Shown: positions 45,199 through 57,247, counted from the stretch's first letter. The stretch: DNA of 64,000 nucleotides from Coix lacryma-jobi var. lacryma-jobi (GCA_009763385.1 CM019823.1:89353104-89417103); one strand, 5' to 3'. The notes: generated by a model not told the origin, from the sequence alone. Program-made: numbers and translations.

Positions 45199-46499
45199 GC
45201 ATGCAGATTAGAATAGACATTATAAAGAAGTATTCCTAAGTAATTCTAATTATAAGTCATAATATACATTGATTAGTGCAATTATATTTGGCAATCATTG
45301 GCTAGGTTATCCCATATTCATATTCAAGAGGCAACTCTATAGTAAAGGTGCCAAACAGAGTAACCCCTAAACCATTTGTTAATTGAGCCATACGATGCCT
45401 ATATTCGAGGGGTGGAATACAAAGGACTCAATAGGTTTGTCACACCCGCGATCTACCACTCTACCCGGAACATAGGGAGCATTCGCAGATAAATAGTGTA
45501 TAGGCACCACACCTACACAGCATTTATCACCCACCCGATGTACTTTAAGATGAGCGCTATACGAACATGAGTATAAACATGATGATAATCTATCTATGCC
45601 AAATATATAATCAAAGCATACTACAAGCAGTATAATTAAGAATATAGTAATTATTGTCTTAGTCATATCAATTATATCTAAACTATTATGAACTAGACTA
45701 TGAACTAGCACACAATGATGAACAGTATGATGAACTAGAACACATAGATGAACTAGAGTATGAACTAGAACATGAACTAGAACATGAACATTGAAGAAAA
45801 ATGAAGAACTAGAAGAACAATTATGAACTAGAAACATAATTAGATCCATAATGTTGATACAAGAGAGAAGATCTTGGGTTTACCGAGCCTTCTCGCGACT
45901 AGATCCAGAATCCAAGCGAAGCTTGCCTCTTCTAATTCTAATTCTATCTAGCTATGCCTAAGTTGATGTGGCTCTAAGGAAATTAGGGTTTTTAATTGAT
46001 CCTCCTCCTCTTCTAATGACTTGAGATCTGATGATTCTGGAGAGGGGGGTCTGGGGTCTGGTTATATAGCCCTGGGCGAGGAACCGTGGCCCTTGGATCA
46101 AACCAACTATACGTAGGGTGGAGATTCATCCTCATAGGTGGTGGAGGAAGGTTCCAGAAGACGGAGGCGAGGGGCCCCCTGGGCCCACCGGTCGGTCATG
46201 GGGTGGGACCGGTCGGTGCCACCTTGAAGCCTCTCGGGGTGTCCCGCCTCGTGGTGTCCTCTGGTGTCCTCTAGCTCCTTCTGAAGTATTGCTGACGTGC
46301 CGGTTCCGTAATCTTTCGTAGGTTTCCTTCTAGGAGAAGTAATCAGTGTTGGTTTTCCTGTTTAGTCCCTGCAGAATCACAATTCACCAAAACTCATGGA
46401 ATATTGTCAATTAAAACCCTAAACCTTTATTGGTGATTGAATTCATGCCCTTTTCATATTTATTTATCCTTCAATTTTGATAGATAACCAGTGTCAACA
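45199..46499 (-). repeat. C2: diverged LTR related to element C, between A and B
   Basis: From about 45290 onward it aligns with the LTR of C. The best part is about 46010-46499, including ggttccagaag, ggtcggtcatggggtgggac and the end ataaccagtgtcaaca. The minus-strand start (TGTTGACACTGG) is complete at 46499. The other end shows no LTR terminus and stops at element A, so A may be inserted in it. It could be a solo LTR or the 5' end of a longer element. Both of its borders read caacagcatgc. Confidence 0.7.
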
Positions 46500-47888
46500 G
46501 CATGCCGCCATGCAAGTCGGTTTAGGAGGTTTCCATGTTTACATCGTCCAAACCGACCATGTTGTAGTATAAAAGTAGGGGTAGAGCTCCATTTTCAATA
46601 ATCAATCACACATCAACACATTTGTCTTTCATTCCACTTTGTATTTGGAGCCCTCTACATTAGTTTAGATCCTCTAGTAGTTGGAGCAAGTACTACTTGC
46701 AAGAGGAGAGGAGGAGATGTAAAAATCTACTTGGTATGAATATTAAGTTCCTCTTTTCATACTTGTTCTTATACTCCTATGATCAACATTGTTATATTCT
46801 TGAATTAGAGCCTTGTTCTTGTTCATTGTTCATCGTTCTAGAACTAGTACATAGCTTTAGATCTTTGTTCATCATGATCATGAACGATGTTCGTCATTCA
46901 ACATGTTTAGATCCTGATAACTTAACACTATGTATTGGGTGGTGTTTTGCCGTGCCTTCGGGTGCGCTTACATCTTTATCAGGGAGGTGTAAGTGTTCTT
47001 CATATGTACGAGAGTGGTTCAAAGGTATATGGAGTTGGGTGAATGCCTGGCTTAGTCCACGGTTGAGGGTTAGGTGGCAGGTGGTGACAGCCCTGTCCGT
47101 CCCTTGTAATCCCCCAGGTTCGGCTTTGGGGTAGAAGTCTAAATTGTCCGGTGTATCCTGCTGGCAGACCGGTGTTCCCGGGTCTCCTAATTCATCCAGT
47201 ACTTAGCGCTAACGTTAACTTGATCATACCATGTATACTTGATTCATTGACATAACTCTGTTAAGATCCATGCTCCGTAGGACATTCTTTATTCTTTTAT
47301 TCTTTCTTCTATCTCCGTAGAAGCTCCATGTATCTTAGGCAATGTGTGTGTATTGATCCCACTATCCAAATTACCATTTATCCTCCTGCTAAGGTTAATT
47401 AGTCAACTATGCATTTATTATGTTCTTGAGATGGATATATCTTGAATCCTTTCGCGCCTAGCCTTCGCAGTGGTAAAATATAAATAACGATACCTGGAAT
47501 ACTCCCGGTGAAATGCCACAACGGTAACACTGTGCGCTTGCGGACCCTATCTGTAAACGAATTGGTTTACCATGCCAGCCTCTCGGGCCGTCACTAAAGC
47601 CACATGTCTTGGTATATGAAGTGCCATCGCACTTCGGCGTCGATACCGGATATGTAGTGAAGTGACTGCGTCTGAGGCTGACACAGATACCCCTTGGTAG
47701 CATCGCTAGGAACCATCATACTCAGTGTATGTCGTAAGGGATGTCAGCCGACATTCCTAGCGCCGTACCTGGGGATGATGGTCTACCCTAGTGATGATGC
47801 TAAGAGATGTCAGTAAGTATTTATGGCGTGATCGCCGAGGATGGATCTCAAACCCATCCTCCGGTGGTTGCGCTAAGAAAAGCCAACA
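46500..47888 (+). repeat. 5' LTR of element B (5' end missing)
   Basis: Aligns with 54013-55890 of the 3' LTR once G and its duplication are removed; the lengths agree at 1389 bp. It ends ccaaca. Confidence 0.9.
46568..46574 (+). promoter_or_regulatory. TATA box of B 5' LTR
   Basis: tataaaa followed by gtaggggtagagc. The same element is at 54083-54089 in the 3' LTR, about 425 bp after the LTR start. Confidence 0.6.
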
Positions 47889-47896
47889 AGCATTTC

Positions 47897-47914
47897 TAGC
47901 GCCATTGTCGGGGA
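47897..47914 (+). promoter_or_regulatory. PBS of element B (tRNA-Asp type, decayed)
   Basis: tagcgccattgtcgggga, 8 nt after the LTR end, separated by agcatttc as in A, C and D. Three changes from TGGCGCCGTTGCCGGGGA. Confidence 0.75.
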
Positions 47915-48176
47915 AGGCATAGATACGAAAGATTCGGATAGAACATGATCTTGAACTAATATCTATATAATTGCTAATTGATCATGCAGGATAACCTTTT
48001 CGTGTTTTCTTCTGTTGTAGATGAAAACAGGATAGTGTATGCGTGGATTCGCTGTACCGGAGAACATCACCGATAATCCGAACGCTATCGGCAGGAGAAA
48101 GAAGAAATCTTGTTCCTCCTCTGTAGCTCCACCGACAGAAGAACAACCAGTTTCTGCACCAAGCTCAACTCTCGCC

Positions 48177-49999
48177 ATGGCCAAGACCCTGCGCAACTTT
48201 TCCGTCCCCGCTGTTGCCAACGTGCCCACCGGACCCGCTGTCAACACCAGCGACAAAGCTTTTGAGCTAAGGACTGGCCTCATCACCATGGTGCTGGCAA
48301 ACCCATTATGTGGTTTGCCAAGCAAGGACGCGAACGGTCATCTTCAAAACTTCCTGGAGCTCTGTGACACCATAATCATCAAGGACATTACTCCAGATGT
48401 CATCAGGCTCCAACTGTTTCCCTTCTCCCTCGTGGGGAAGGCGAAGCAGTGGTTCTACAAGAACCCGACAGATGTCACCACATGGGACAAGTGTTCGGCA
48501 GCGTTCCTTGCAAAGTTCTTCCCCTTGGGCAAAACAACTGCCCTGAGGGGACGAATCACCAGCTTCTAGCAGAACTGAACAGAGTCCATGCTCGAGGCAT
48601 GGGAACGGCTGCAAGAATACATTACAGTCTGGCCCCATCACAGGATGGTAGAATGGTTGGTGCTCCAAACCTTCTACGAGGGGCTCACGCCCATGTCAAG
48701 AGGGCACCTAGACGCTGCAGCTGGAGGGGCATTCATGTCCCTGACTGTCAACAGGGCAAAGGCCCTGATTGACAAGGTGGTCGTGAACCAAGCTTGGGGG
48801 ATGGAAGACCCCAAGCTAAATCACAAAAAGGCATGCATACCGTAAAGGAGGCAGATATGCTTACCGCAAAAATAGATCTTCTACTCAAGCGGCTAGACGA
48901 GAAGTCGACAACGAGAGAAGAAATAAGTACCGTCCAAGCCATGGATACGCACATGACGTGCGAAGTGTGTGGAGAAACCGGGCACTCGGAGAATGACTGC
49001 CCCGAGACCCGCGAAGATGCTGCGTACATCAACAACGGGTTTCGCCCGCAGGGCGGAAACTCATGGAACAATCAGCACCGGCCTCCATATCAGGGAGGTA
49101 ACCAGGGCTACAACTCCAATAACTCCAACACACCTACCTTCAAGGATCTTGTGTTGGGGCAAGCACAAATCAACGAAAGCATCTCCAAAAGGATTGCCCA
49201 CAATGACAAGACCCTTGAAGGCATGAACCCCAAGATCGAGGGCCCAGCCTCGGCAGTGAAGAATCAACTAAGCTTCAATAAAATGATCGAAACCCAATTA
49301 GCTCAGATTGCAGTGGCAATCCCAGTCAACGACTCGGGGACGATCCCAGGGGAACCTGAGACCCCCCCTCAAGTCCATCAAGCTCATCACTTGTCTCCGA
49401 GTTGGCCCGTCTACCATTATTATCTTGATCCTCCCTTCATGGTAAAGAAGGAAGATCCGGGCCGACCCACCATCGAGTGTGCCAAAGGGCCACACAACTT
49501 TCGCAATGCATATTGTGACCTTGGAGCAAGCGTCAATATCCTCTCCAAGGCAGTATATGAGGAGATCCTTGGTGGTCCATTGTCGGCCACCAACATCACA
49601 CTACAAATGGCCAACAACACGATATGCAGGCCACAGGGGGTAGCTAAGGATATCTTGATCCACATCAAGGACAACTACTTCCCCGTCGACCTCATCATCC
49701 AAGACACAGGAAAAGATGATGATGTCCCGCTCCTCCTCGGATGACCATTACTGAACACGGCTAACGTCGTGATATTTGTCTCTGGAGGATGGATTCACTT
49801 TTAGCTTCCTGAAAGAACCATCCAATCTCGGTTCAACGGATAATTCCCCCATGAACCTGCACGGAAGCCACAGAAAGTGAAGAACCCAAAGGCCATCACG
49901 TCTACTCCACCACCCTCGGCCAAGCCAAGGCCAGTGTGGCGGAAGAAGAAGCAACCACCCCAATCTCCTGGGTTGGAAACTTCTACTATGGGTAAATGA
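48177..49999 (+). pseudogene. gag-pro: Element B gag plus aspartic-protease-like domain, stops and one frameshift
   Basis: Start MAKTLRNFSVPAVANVPTGP, aligned with gag of A. Gag domain: ELRTGLITMVLANPLCG, LFPFSLVGKAKQWFYKN, AAFLAKFFPLGKTTALRG. TAG at 48567 and TGA at 48576 follow, then EAWERLQEYITVWPHH and LDAAAGGAFMSLTVNRAKAL. Near 48830, in an A-run, the frame shifts. It continues with MTCEVCGETGHSENDCPE, an intact CX2CX4HX4C knuckle. The protease-like domain has CDLGASVNILSKAVYEE and VPLLLG, then a TGA at 49742 where a CGA Arg codon is expected (CpG decay). NTANVVIFVSGG, TAG and TAA codons and a Pro/Lys tail follow, to the TGA at 49997-49999. Particle and RNA-binding functions are expected of the ancestor. 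The knuckle is better preserved than in A, the frame worse. Confidence 0.85.
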
Positions 50000-50662
50000 A
50001 GGAGGTATAGCCTTGCTATCAGGCTATAAATGGTATGTCCTCGGCCCGAGGTTAAATTGTAGTTATCTATTTTTATACTCCACTTTAATATTTAAACCAT
50101 GCATATAAAAATAATAATATATAAAAATATTTGCTATTAAAATTAATGCATGGAAAAATGTCTAAAAATCATTTCTTAACAAAAAACTTTTTACATACAT
50201 TACTATTTCTCCTTTTTTTCTAAAATATTTATAAAATCCAAAAAGCATCAAATTTTGTGGAAATTTTCAAATCTAGGAGAAGACAAAATTTCTGAGCGAG
50301 TGACCAACGGCTAGTTGCTCCAACTAGCCGGTGGAGGTGGCCTGCTGAAGGTGCGGCCAAGTGGGGCCCACAGGGGTGCGCCCGCACCCCTGGTGCGGCC
50401 GCACCTGTCCGGAGCCCAACAGCTCCCAATTTTGGCCAAAGACTCCTAGCCGTTACCCTCTCCCCCTTTTACCTGGTCACACCTCTATAAATACCAGAGG
50501 TGCTGGTTGAGCTCTTCTCACCCTCACTTCTTCATACTCCTCACTCACATACCATCTCCTAGCTTCATACTTCATTCCCACACCAATTCCACAAAGTTTG
50601 AGCAAGGTACTAGCAGCAAGGCCTTGGCCAAAACCCCTCTCTAGCTCCACTCTACAAAAATC
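50000..50662 (+). other. Spacer between gag-protease and ORF2 of element B
   Basis: AT-rich first half (to about 50270), then GC-rich sequence with tgcggcc repeats near 50350-50405. In an autonomous relative RT and integrase would be expected here; nothing of the kind is seen. Confidence 0.65.
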
Positions 50663-52181
50663 ATGAAGGGTTTTGGAAGAGCTCACTCCGGTGCGATGAA
50701 GAGAGCGATTGGAAGGCACGCCCGCGAAAGCCGAAGCGTGCCCTATTCCGTCGATCAAGAAGAAAGCTCAGTGCGAGGAGAATCTCCGCCGACCACAAGC
50801 TAAGCCGGTGCAGCAAGCACGGACGACACCAACGTCTTCCTCGAGGGAGAACGGGAGTTCCAGGCGTACGCGATCCTCCAGGACCGCGCCTTCGTCCACA
50901 CACCGCAATACGACCCCGACCTCCTCGAGAAGATAGGTATGGATTCTGAATTTCGCGCTATTTTCAAAGCAGTTGGTTGGGAAAAGGTTGGCCCCCTCTA
51001 TGAGGAAGGTTCTCGTTTCCTGACCATTCAATTTTTATGCACCGCAACAGAAGTAGAAGATGGCTTTACCTTCTGCATGTTTAAAGTAACATGGAGGGAT
51101 TTTGCATCTCATGTCGGCTTTAATAAGAAATGATCTGTCGATCTTAACCATGCGCTTAAAAGTTTTAATCACCACATGTTTTCGGGCGAAATTTCTGGTC
51201 AGACGGTAGTTGGCAAATTCCAGCCTCGTAATATGCAAATTCACCATCCCACTTTGAGGCTCATACATCGTTGGATATCTATGACTTTGTTTCCTAGCCA
51301 GGACATTCGTTTTGTTAGAAATGATGAATTAAGTTTACTCTTTGTGATTGCCCACAAAATTAAAATTGCTCCTACTCATGAAATATTCTTACACATGCTA
51401 GAGATGTTTCGGGTTTCCACCTCCATATCTTGCACGTCCCTTGTAACCCGTATTGCTGAGGCTGTTGGTGCACTGAACGGACACGATGTCTCGTATATCC
51501 CCATCCCCCGCATCATCATCAATGAAGCATACCTGATACAAGGGCATAACTTAAAAGTGAAAGAAGACAGAACGATTGTGTATTCCTTCCCTGGATTTAG
51601 TAACGAGTATTCGTTACCTAACCCGAAACTCGCTTTATATAACCCAAAAAAGTGTATCATCTCGCAGGGTGACCAGGAGCAGAACCAGGCAGGAAGCAGG
51701 AACAAGCTCGCAGGCACCATCCATACCTACTCCGCAGCGAGCCATGCAGGGATGGCATCCCACCAGGCAGGTACCTAGATTTACACCCGGATATCAGCCT
51801 GGTTGGGATGACCTACCCCGGCAATCTCCAGCTAGTACAGAGTGGCCAGAAGGAAGCCATGCAGCTTGGGCCCAAGGCACATGGGCCGAATCATCAGATT
51901 CCGAGGGGCTACCACCTCCAATCCCACCAAGGCAATCCATCACTTTAGAAAGCCTGAACATGAGGATTGAGGGGTTCGAAATCAGCACCGACAACATTCA
52001 GGGTTCCTTGGATGAACAAGCCCAATGGAACCAACGATGGGATGCCAGACATGACCAATTCGATGCCAGGCAGACAGAATCACTCGAAAAAATGCACCTA
52101 GTTCATGCACTGCTCCCACAACAACAAGAGCAGCAACTGGTGTATTGGGCGTCGCTGGGGTACTATCCCCGGGGTCCGTAG
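50663..52181 (+). pseudogene. Element B ORF2: Athila ORF1-like protein
   Basis: The frame from ATG 50663 (MKGFGRAHSGAMKRAIGRHA) has a TAA near 50803 and a TGA at 51131-51133; beyond these it is open to 51778. The region FLEGEREFQAYAIL, then HHPTLRLIHRWISMTLFP, RNDELSLLFVIAHK, SLVTRIAEAVGAL and EAYLIQGHNL resembles the plant retroelement family known as ATHILA ORF-1 / putative plant transposon protein. I judge this from the order PxLRxxxRWIxxTLF...R.DELxxL...LVTxIAxAxG. The likely C-terminus continues in another frame (51576-52181), with a Pro-rich stretch and a coil-like end (ITLESLNMRIEGFEIS, QWDARHDQFDAR-type repeats), so one frameshift lies around 51660-51740. The function of the family is not known to me. 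Its place 3' of gag-protease is like that of env-like ORFs in Athila elements. Confidence 0.65.
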
Positions 52182-53620
52182 CTGCAAGCAAGCTTACGGG
52201 GAGGAGCCCCCCAGGTACCTTGTGTCTTGTATCTGCATTGCATGTTTCCTTTTCTAAAAACATCTGCATTGCATATTTGAATTTTCAATTTCATACAAAT
52301 ATAAAAAAATATAATATATATATATATATAAATGAAAAAATATATAATTCCACTCACATCTGTATGTCAAGCATGCTTTTGTTAAGTCCTTACTGAAATG
52401 ATGAATAGTTGCTCTGTTTCATGTTTCAAAATCTAGCTTAGTTTATAATTTTGAATTCCCCCGACATTTAAGTTCATTGGCTAAAACTGTTCACCCTATA
52501 AAACTTGAAACCTGTGGGTAGCATAAGCATGATCCTTTTCTTAAAGTCATTGCTTGATTTGATTCGATGAAATAGATTCTGCTATAACTTTGTTCTAAGT
52601 GATACCTGACATCCGGAGTTTTTCATTTTCAAAATAGTGAAAATACAATGTTCCCCAATGATCATATATCCTACCAAAGCCTTATGAGTCATTCATTTTG
52701 AAAACCTTCCACTCATATGCTACTTGTAATTACATTGAGCTTTGTCAAATTATTTGTGACCTATGTCGAGATTCTTGTCATACACCCATGATCCGAGATT
52801 CACGTACACTCCACAAGACATCACTAACTCTTACACCAAGAGTTACGCATAACATGCCATCCATCCATCAACCAAATAAAAAAGCTCTATCCACATGTCA
52901 CTTCTCTCTCTTTTCAAAATTCAAAAAAAGAAGAGTTATGGGCTATTGAAAAAAATCCATGCCAAAAAGGCATGTTAAAAAAAATGGGCAAGTGCCCGAT
53001 GTAGAATTAGGGGTATAATCAATACCCAGCCAAAAAAAAGAGAAGAAGAAATAAAGATAGCCCGTACTCTCGAAATTTCAAGAAGAGAGAGGGATTTGAC
53101 TAATGAGCTCAAAAACAAAAATATTTTCACACACATGCACATCTCGATCAAAGTATATGACGTGAATCTCCATGTGGTTCGGTTTTTGACATAGCAAAAT
53201 ATGTAATACGAGTACGCCCACCTTTATCCTCTACCTAAAACTCCACATAAAACTTCATAGTTGGTAGGGAAAAGTGAGGCAACTTCCAAAAGAGTCTTTG
53301 GTAAGGACCAAATACACAATGAGCAATTGACTGTATCATTTGAGGAACTATCTTTCTGAGTTGCAAAATATTTTAAAAACCTCTGGATTGATAGTAAAAC
53401 AAAGAACGAAGGGCAAGCAGGTCTACAGAATCAATCGGTCTCGCAACCGCCAAGAGACTCGGAGATTGCTACAACGCCCCACAGGTAACAAGGTAAACAG
53501 GATGAGTAGCATGGCAATTTATTTAAATCAAGGAAGAATTCTAATTTATAAAACATAGCAAACTTTGAAAGATGATCGGCATTGCAGCAACTCCTGATCA
53601 ACAACCTAAAGTTGTACTAC
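52182..53620 (+). other. 3' untranslated region of element B
   Basis: AT-rich, with a (ta)n run at about 52313-52332 and purine-rich stretches near 52920-53060. Short ORFs only; no recognised protein. Confidence 0.65.
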
Positions 53621-53657
53621 TTGCTCGGGACGAGCAAGGGGCAAGCTTGGGAGGTTT
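53621..53657 (+). promoter_or_regulatory. Hairpin and PPT of element B
   Basis: ttgctcgggacgagcaa (53621-53637) forms a 7-bp stem. gcaagcttgggagg (53641-53654) follows just before the 3' LTR start TGTTGACGG at 53658. The same layout is seen in A on the other strand. Confidence 0.75.
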
Positions 53658-55890
53658 TGTTGACGGTGCTTACAAACAACTTTTATGAGCCAACCAAGGA
53701 TGAAACAAGGCATACTTACATACATATGTTATCACCTTGACCTATTTCCACTTGTATTGGAGAATCATTGCTTTTCAAATATCAAATAAGAAAATGGTGG
53801 AAAAGGCGAGAAGAATACGCTTTCCGACAAAGCGTAAAACCAAGAAATATGGGAGAAGCCCACCTAAGGAACCAACTTGGGCTCAAAACCCACATAGCAG
53901 GCATCCAGGCCCAACCAAAAGCCCACACGCGAAGGGCGGTGGCGAGAGGCGGTGCCCGGGATGCGGGCGCACCCCCGGTGGGGCCTCTTGGGCCCACTCT
54001 CCTCAGGCGGTTGCATGCCACCATGCTCGTGTCAGTTTAGGAGGTTTCCATGTATACATCATCCAAATCGACCATGTTGTAGTATAAAAGTGGGGTAGAG
54101 CTCCATTTTCAATGATCAATCACACATCAACACATTTGTCTTTCATTGCACTTTGTATTTGGAGCTCTCTACATTAGTTTAGATCCTCTAGCAGTATGAG
54201 CAAGTACTACTTGCAAGAGGAGAGGAGGAGTTGTAAAGATATACTTGGTATGAATACTAAGTTCCTCTTTTCATACTTGTTCTTATTCTCTTATGATCAA
54301 CATTGTTATGTTCTTGAATTAGTGCCTTGTTCTTGTTCATTGTTCATCGTTCTAGAACTAGTTCATAGCTTTAGATCTTAGTTCATCATGAACATGAATG
54401 TTGTTCTTCATTCAACATGTTTAGATCCTGATAACTTAACGCTATGTGTTGGGTGATGTTTTGTCGTGCCTTCGGGTGCGCTTACATGTTTATCGGGGAG
54501 GTGTAAGTGTTCTTCATATGTGCGAGAGTGGTTCTCGGGTATATGGAGTTGGGTGAATGTCTGGCTGAGTCCACGGTTGAGGGGTAGGCGGCAGGTGGTG
54601 ACAGCCATGTCCGTCCCTTGTGATCCCCCACGTTCGGCTTTGAGGTAGGAGTCTAAATTGCCCGGTGAATCCTGCTGGCAGACCAGTGTTCCTGGGTCTC
54701 CTAATCCATCCAGTACTTAGCACTAATGTTAACTTGATCATAACATGTATACTTGATTCATTGACATAACTCTATTAAGATCCATGCTCCGTAGGAAATT
54801 CTTTATTCTTTTATTCTTTCTTCAATCCCCGTAGAAGCTTCATGTATCTTAGGCAATGTGTGTGTGTTGATCCCACTATCCAAATTACCGTTTATCATCC
54901 TGCTAAGGTTAATTAGTCAACTATGCATTTATTATGTTCTTGACATGGATATATCTCGAATCCTTTCGCGCCTAGCCTTCCCAGTGGTAAAATATAAATA
55001 ACGATACCTAGAATACTCCTGGTGAAATGCTACAATGGTAACCCCGTGCGCTTGTGGACCCTATCTGTAAACGAATTGGTTTACCAGGCCAGCCTCTTAG
55101 GCCGTCACTAAAGCCACATGTATTGGTATATGAAGTGTCAACGCACTTCGGCGCCGATACCGAATATGTAGTGAAGTGACTGCGTCTACGGCTGACATTG
55201 ATACCCCTTGGTAGCATCGCTAGGAACCACCATACTCTGTGTATGTCGTAAGGGATGCCAGCCGGCATTCCTGGCGCCGTACCTGGGGATGATGGTCTAC
55301 CCTAGTGATGATGCTAAGAGATGTCAGTAAGTATTTCTGGCGTGATTGTGGGGATATTACCTCTGTATACCCCCATGGACCTATTTGGGCCCTTCGTCAA
55401 GGACAACCCAGCTTGAAGGCCTTGCAGCACATGACCAGCTTGTCGTGCTCGTCAAGGACTCTCACGAAGCCATGCCTGCCAAGGAAGATCCTAGAGTTAG
55501 ATCCGGAGTCCTTGCTTAAGGAACCGCCTGTAATCTAATAAGGACTCGACAACTGTAACCCTGCTCCCCAACTATATAAGGCGAGCAGGGACCCCCTCTC
55601 ATCTCACCTCAGATCCCATCGGATCACACGTCATATTCCAATCCAGCAATACAAATCAACCACCAGAACACTGACGTAGGGTATTACGGCGACTTGCTGA
55701 CCCGAACCTGTCTAAATCGCCGTCTCTCGTCCCTGTGTTTACGCTTTGTAGACGTCTCGCACGCCTCCGTCATCTAATCTACTACCTTGGGCATACCCCT
55801 CGGTAGACTATCGACCATATTTCGTCGATAGTGATAGCCGAGGATGGATCTCAAACCCATCCTCCAGTGGTTCGCTAAGAAATGCCAACA
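53658..55890 (+). repeat. 3' LTR of element B (carries solo LTR G)
   Basis: 2233 bp including G and its duplication; about 1744 bp without. Starts TGTTGACGG, ends GCCAACA. TATA box at 54083-54089. Confidence 0.9.
55347..55830 (+). mobile_element. Element G: solo LTR inserted in the B 3' LTR
   Basis: 484 bp absent from the equivalent place in the 5' LTR of B (near 47834). Starts TGTGGGGATATTACC, ends TTCGTCGATA (the last bases were probably CA originally). Flanked by gtgat at 55342-55346 and 55831-55835. A TATA box ctatataagg at 55572-55581 gives the orientation. It looks like a Ty3/gypsy LTR left by LTR-LTR recombination; the family is not certain. Confidence 0.85.
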
Positions 55891-55986
55891 GTCTACATCC
55901 AGTGAAGTGCGGGTATCTAATCTGTGCGCTTGCAGATTTATCTCTAATGTCCCGATAACATATCCTAGAATTACTAGTGTCGTTGC
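55891..55986 (+). repeat. LTR fragment of element D between B and C
   Basis: 95 bp of older sequence between two insertions, ending in gttgc, the left duplication of C. It continues after C at 62825 into the LTR end and PBS of D. I infer that it is LTR of D. Confidence 0.7.
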
Positions 55987-57247
55987 TAATGGTATAAATT
56001 AACGCACACTCTACTTTGTCCGCAAGCGCACAGATAAAATCTACCGATATAGCACATCACCGGAGTAACCCAGTTTTAAATATCGAACCCAAAGGAATGG
56101 ATAGTGTTAAGCCTTAAAGTCTAACCCCTGAGTAGCTAACAAGGACGGAGAATCTAGAAGTATAACGGGGATCACTAAGGTTGTCTAAATCCAATTCAAG
56201 AGTGATATGTTTATATTATTCTTAGTGGGGAAGTTGCCATAAAAGGTCACAAACAGAGTATGAATATTTTATGCAAATGTATAATCCTACTGAGCCTACA
56301 CACGGGTAAGTGGACTATAGAAGAATCAACAAGGCTATAAGAGTCACCCTTGCGAACAACCACTACTACCGGCGTTATAGGAGGCATTTATGAGCTATCA
56401 AGTCTAAGCACCACGCTTACACTATCCAACTACTCTAACTCTAGAGCGACTTAGAATTAAAGTACTCAAAAGACAGTCATAAACCATAAGAATAATAAGA
56501 ACAATGGCTAAAACTTAAATATAGACGTTGATTACCGAAACAATTGCTAAAGCAAGTTGAAGATGAACTTGATTCCGCAGGTACAAGATAAAGAAGTTGA
56601 TCCGACAGGCTGGAGCTCCTTCTTGATCTCTTCCTCTCTTTCTCTCTCTCTTCTAGTTCTAGTATAAGACTAGGTTCTAAACCTAAACTAGAGGGGTAAC
56701 TAGTCTTCTACTTGAAAGCTGGCTCTTGAAGTCTTCTTCTAGGGTTTCTGAATGAGGCGTAGACTTTTCTGAAGAGAGACTTGTTCTTCCCTGGGGCCTG
56801 GGGGCCTGTATATATATCCCTGAGGGATCAACCATGGCCGTTAGATCAAACCGACTTTACGTAGGGCTGAGATGGATCCTCAGAGGTGGTAGAGGAAGGT
56901 TCCAGAAGGGGGAGGCCGCCGGCTCCCTGGGCCCACCGGTCGGTCATGGGGTGGGACCGATCAGTCCCACCTGGAAGCCTCTAGGGGTGTCCCGCCTCGT
57001 GGTGTCCTCTGGTGTCCTCTAGGTCCTTCTGGAGTATTCTGGACGTGTCAGTCCTGTAATCTTCCGTCGGTTTCCTTCTAGGAGAAGTAATCAGTGCTGG
57101 TTTTCCTGTTTAGTCCCTGCAGAATCACAATTCATCAAAACTTGTGGAATATTATCAATTAAAACCCTAAACCTTTATTGGTGATTGAATTAATGCCCTT
57201 TTCATATTTATTTATCCTTTAATTTTTATAGATAACCAGTGTCAACA
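55987..57247 (-). repeat. 3' LTR of element C
   Basis: 1261 bp. The plus-strand left end taatggtataaatt aligns with tgtcggtataaatt of the other copy, so the terminal TG..CA has decayed here. The right end is tgtcaaca. Confidence 0.9.
56809..56817 (-). promoter_or_regulatory. TATA box of C 3' LTR
   Basis: A tatatatat run; the equivalent in the right LTR (near 62381) reads tatctatag. Upstream (about 56930-56970) lie two copies of ccggtcggt or a close form. Confidence 0.5.

Larger units (their letters stand above)
46500..55890 (+). mobile_element. Element B: RT-less Ty3/gypsy element with gag-protease and Athila ORF1-like gene
   Basis: 5' LTR 46500-47888 (its first 355 bp are missing in the window), tRNA-Asp-type PBS, gag-protease 48177-49999, second ORF 50663-52181, hairpin and PPT, 3' LTR 53658-55890. 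No RT, RNase H or integrase motif lies between the genes or anywhere inside. It sits in the LTR of D. The missing 355 bp of the 5' LTR would lie on the far side of C2 and A, outside the window. Confidence 0.85.

Noticed and set aside
45379..45849. 156-codon minus-strand ORF in C2
   Set aside because: Residues come from simple gaactaga/tatgaac repeats in the LTR and no related ORF exists in the C LTRs.
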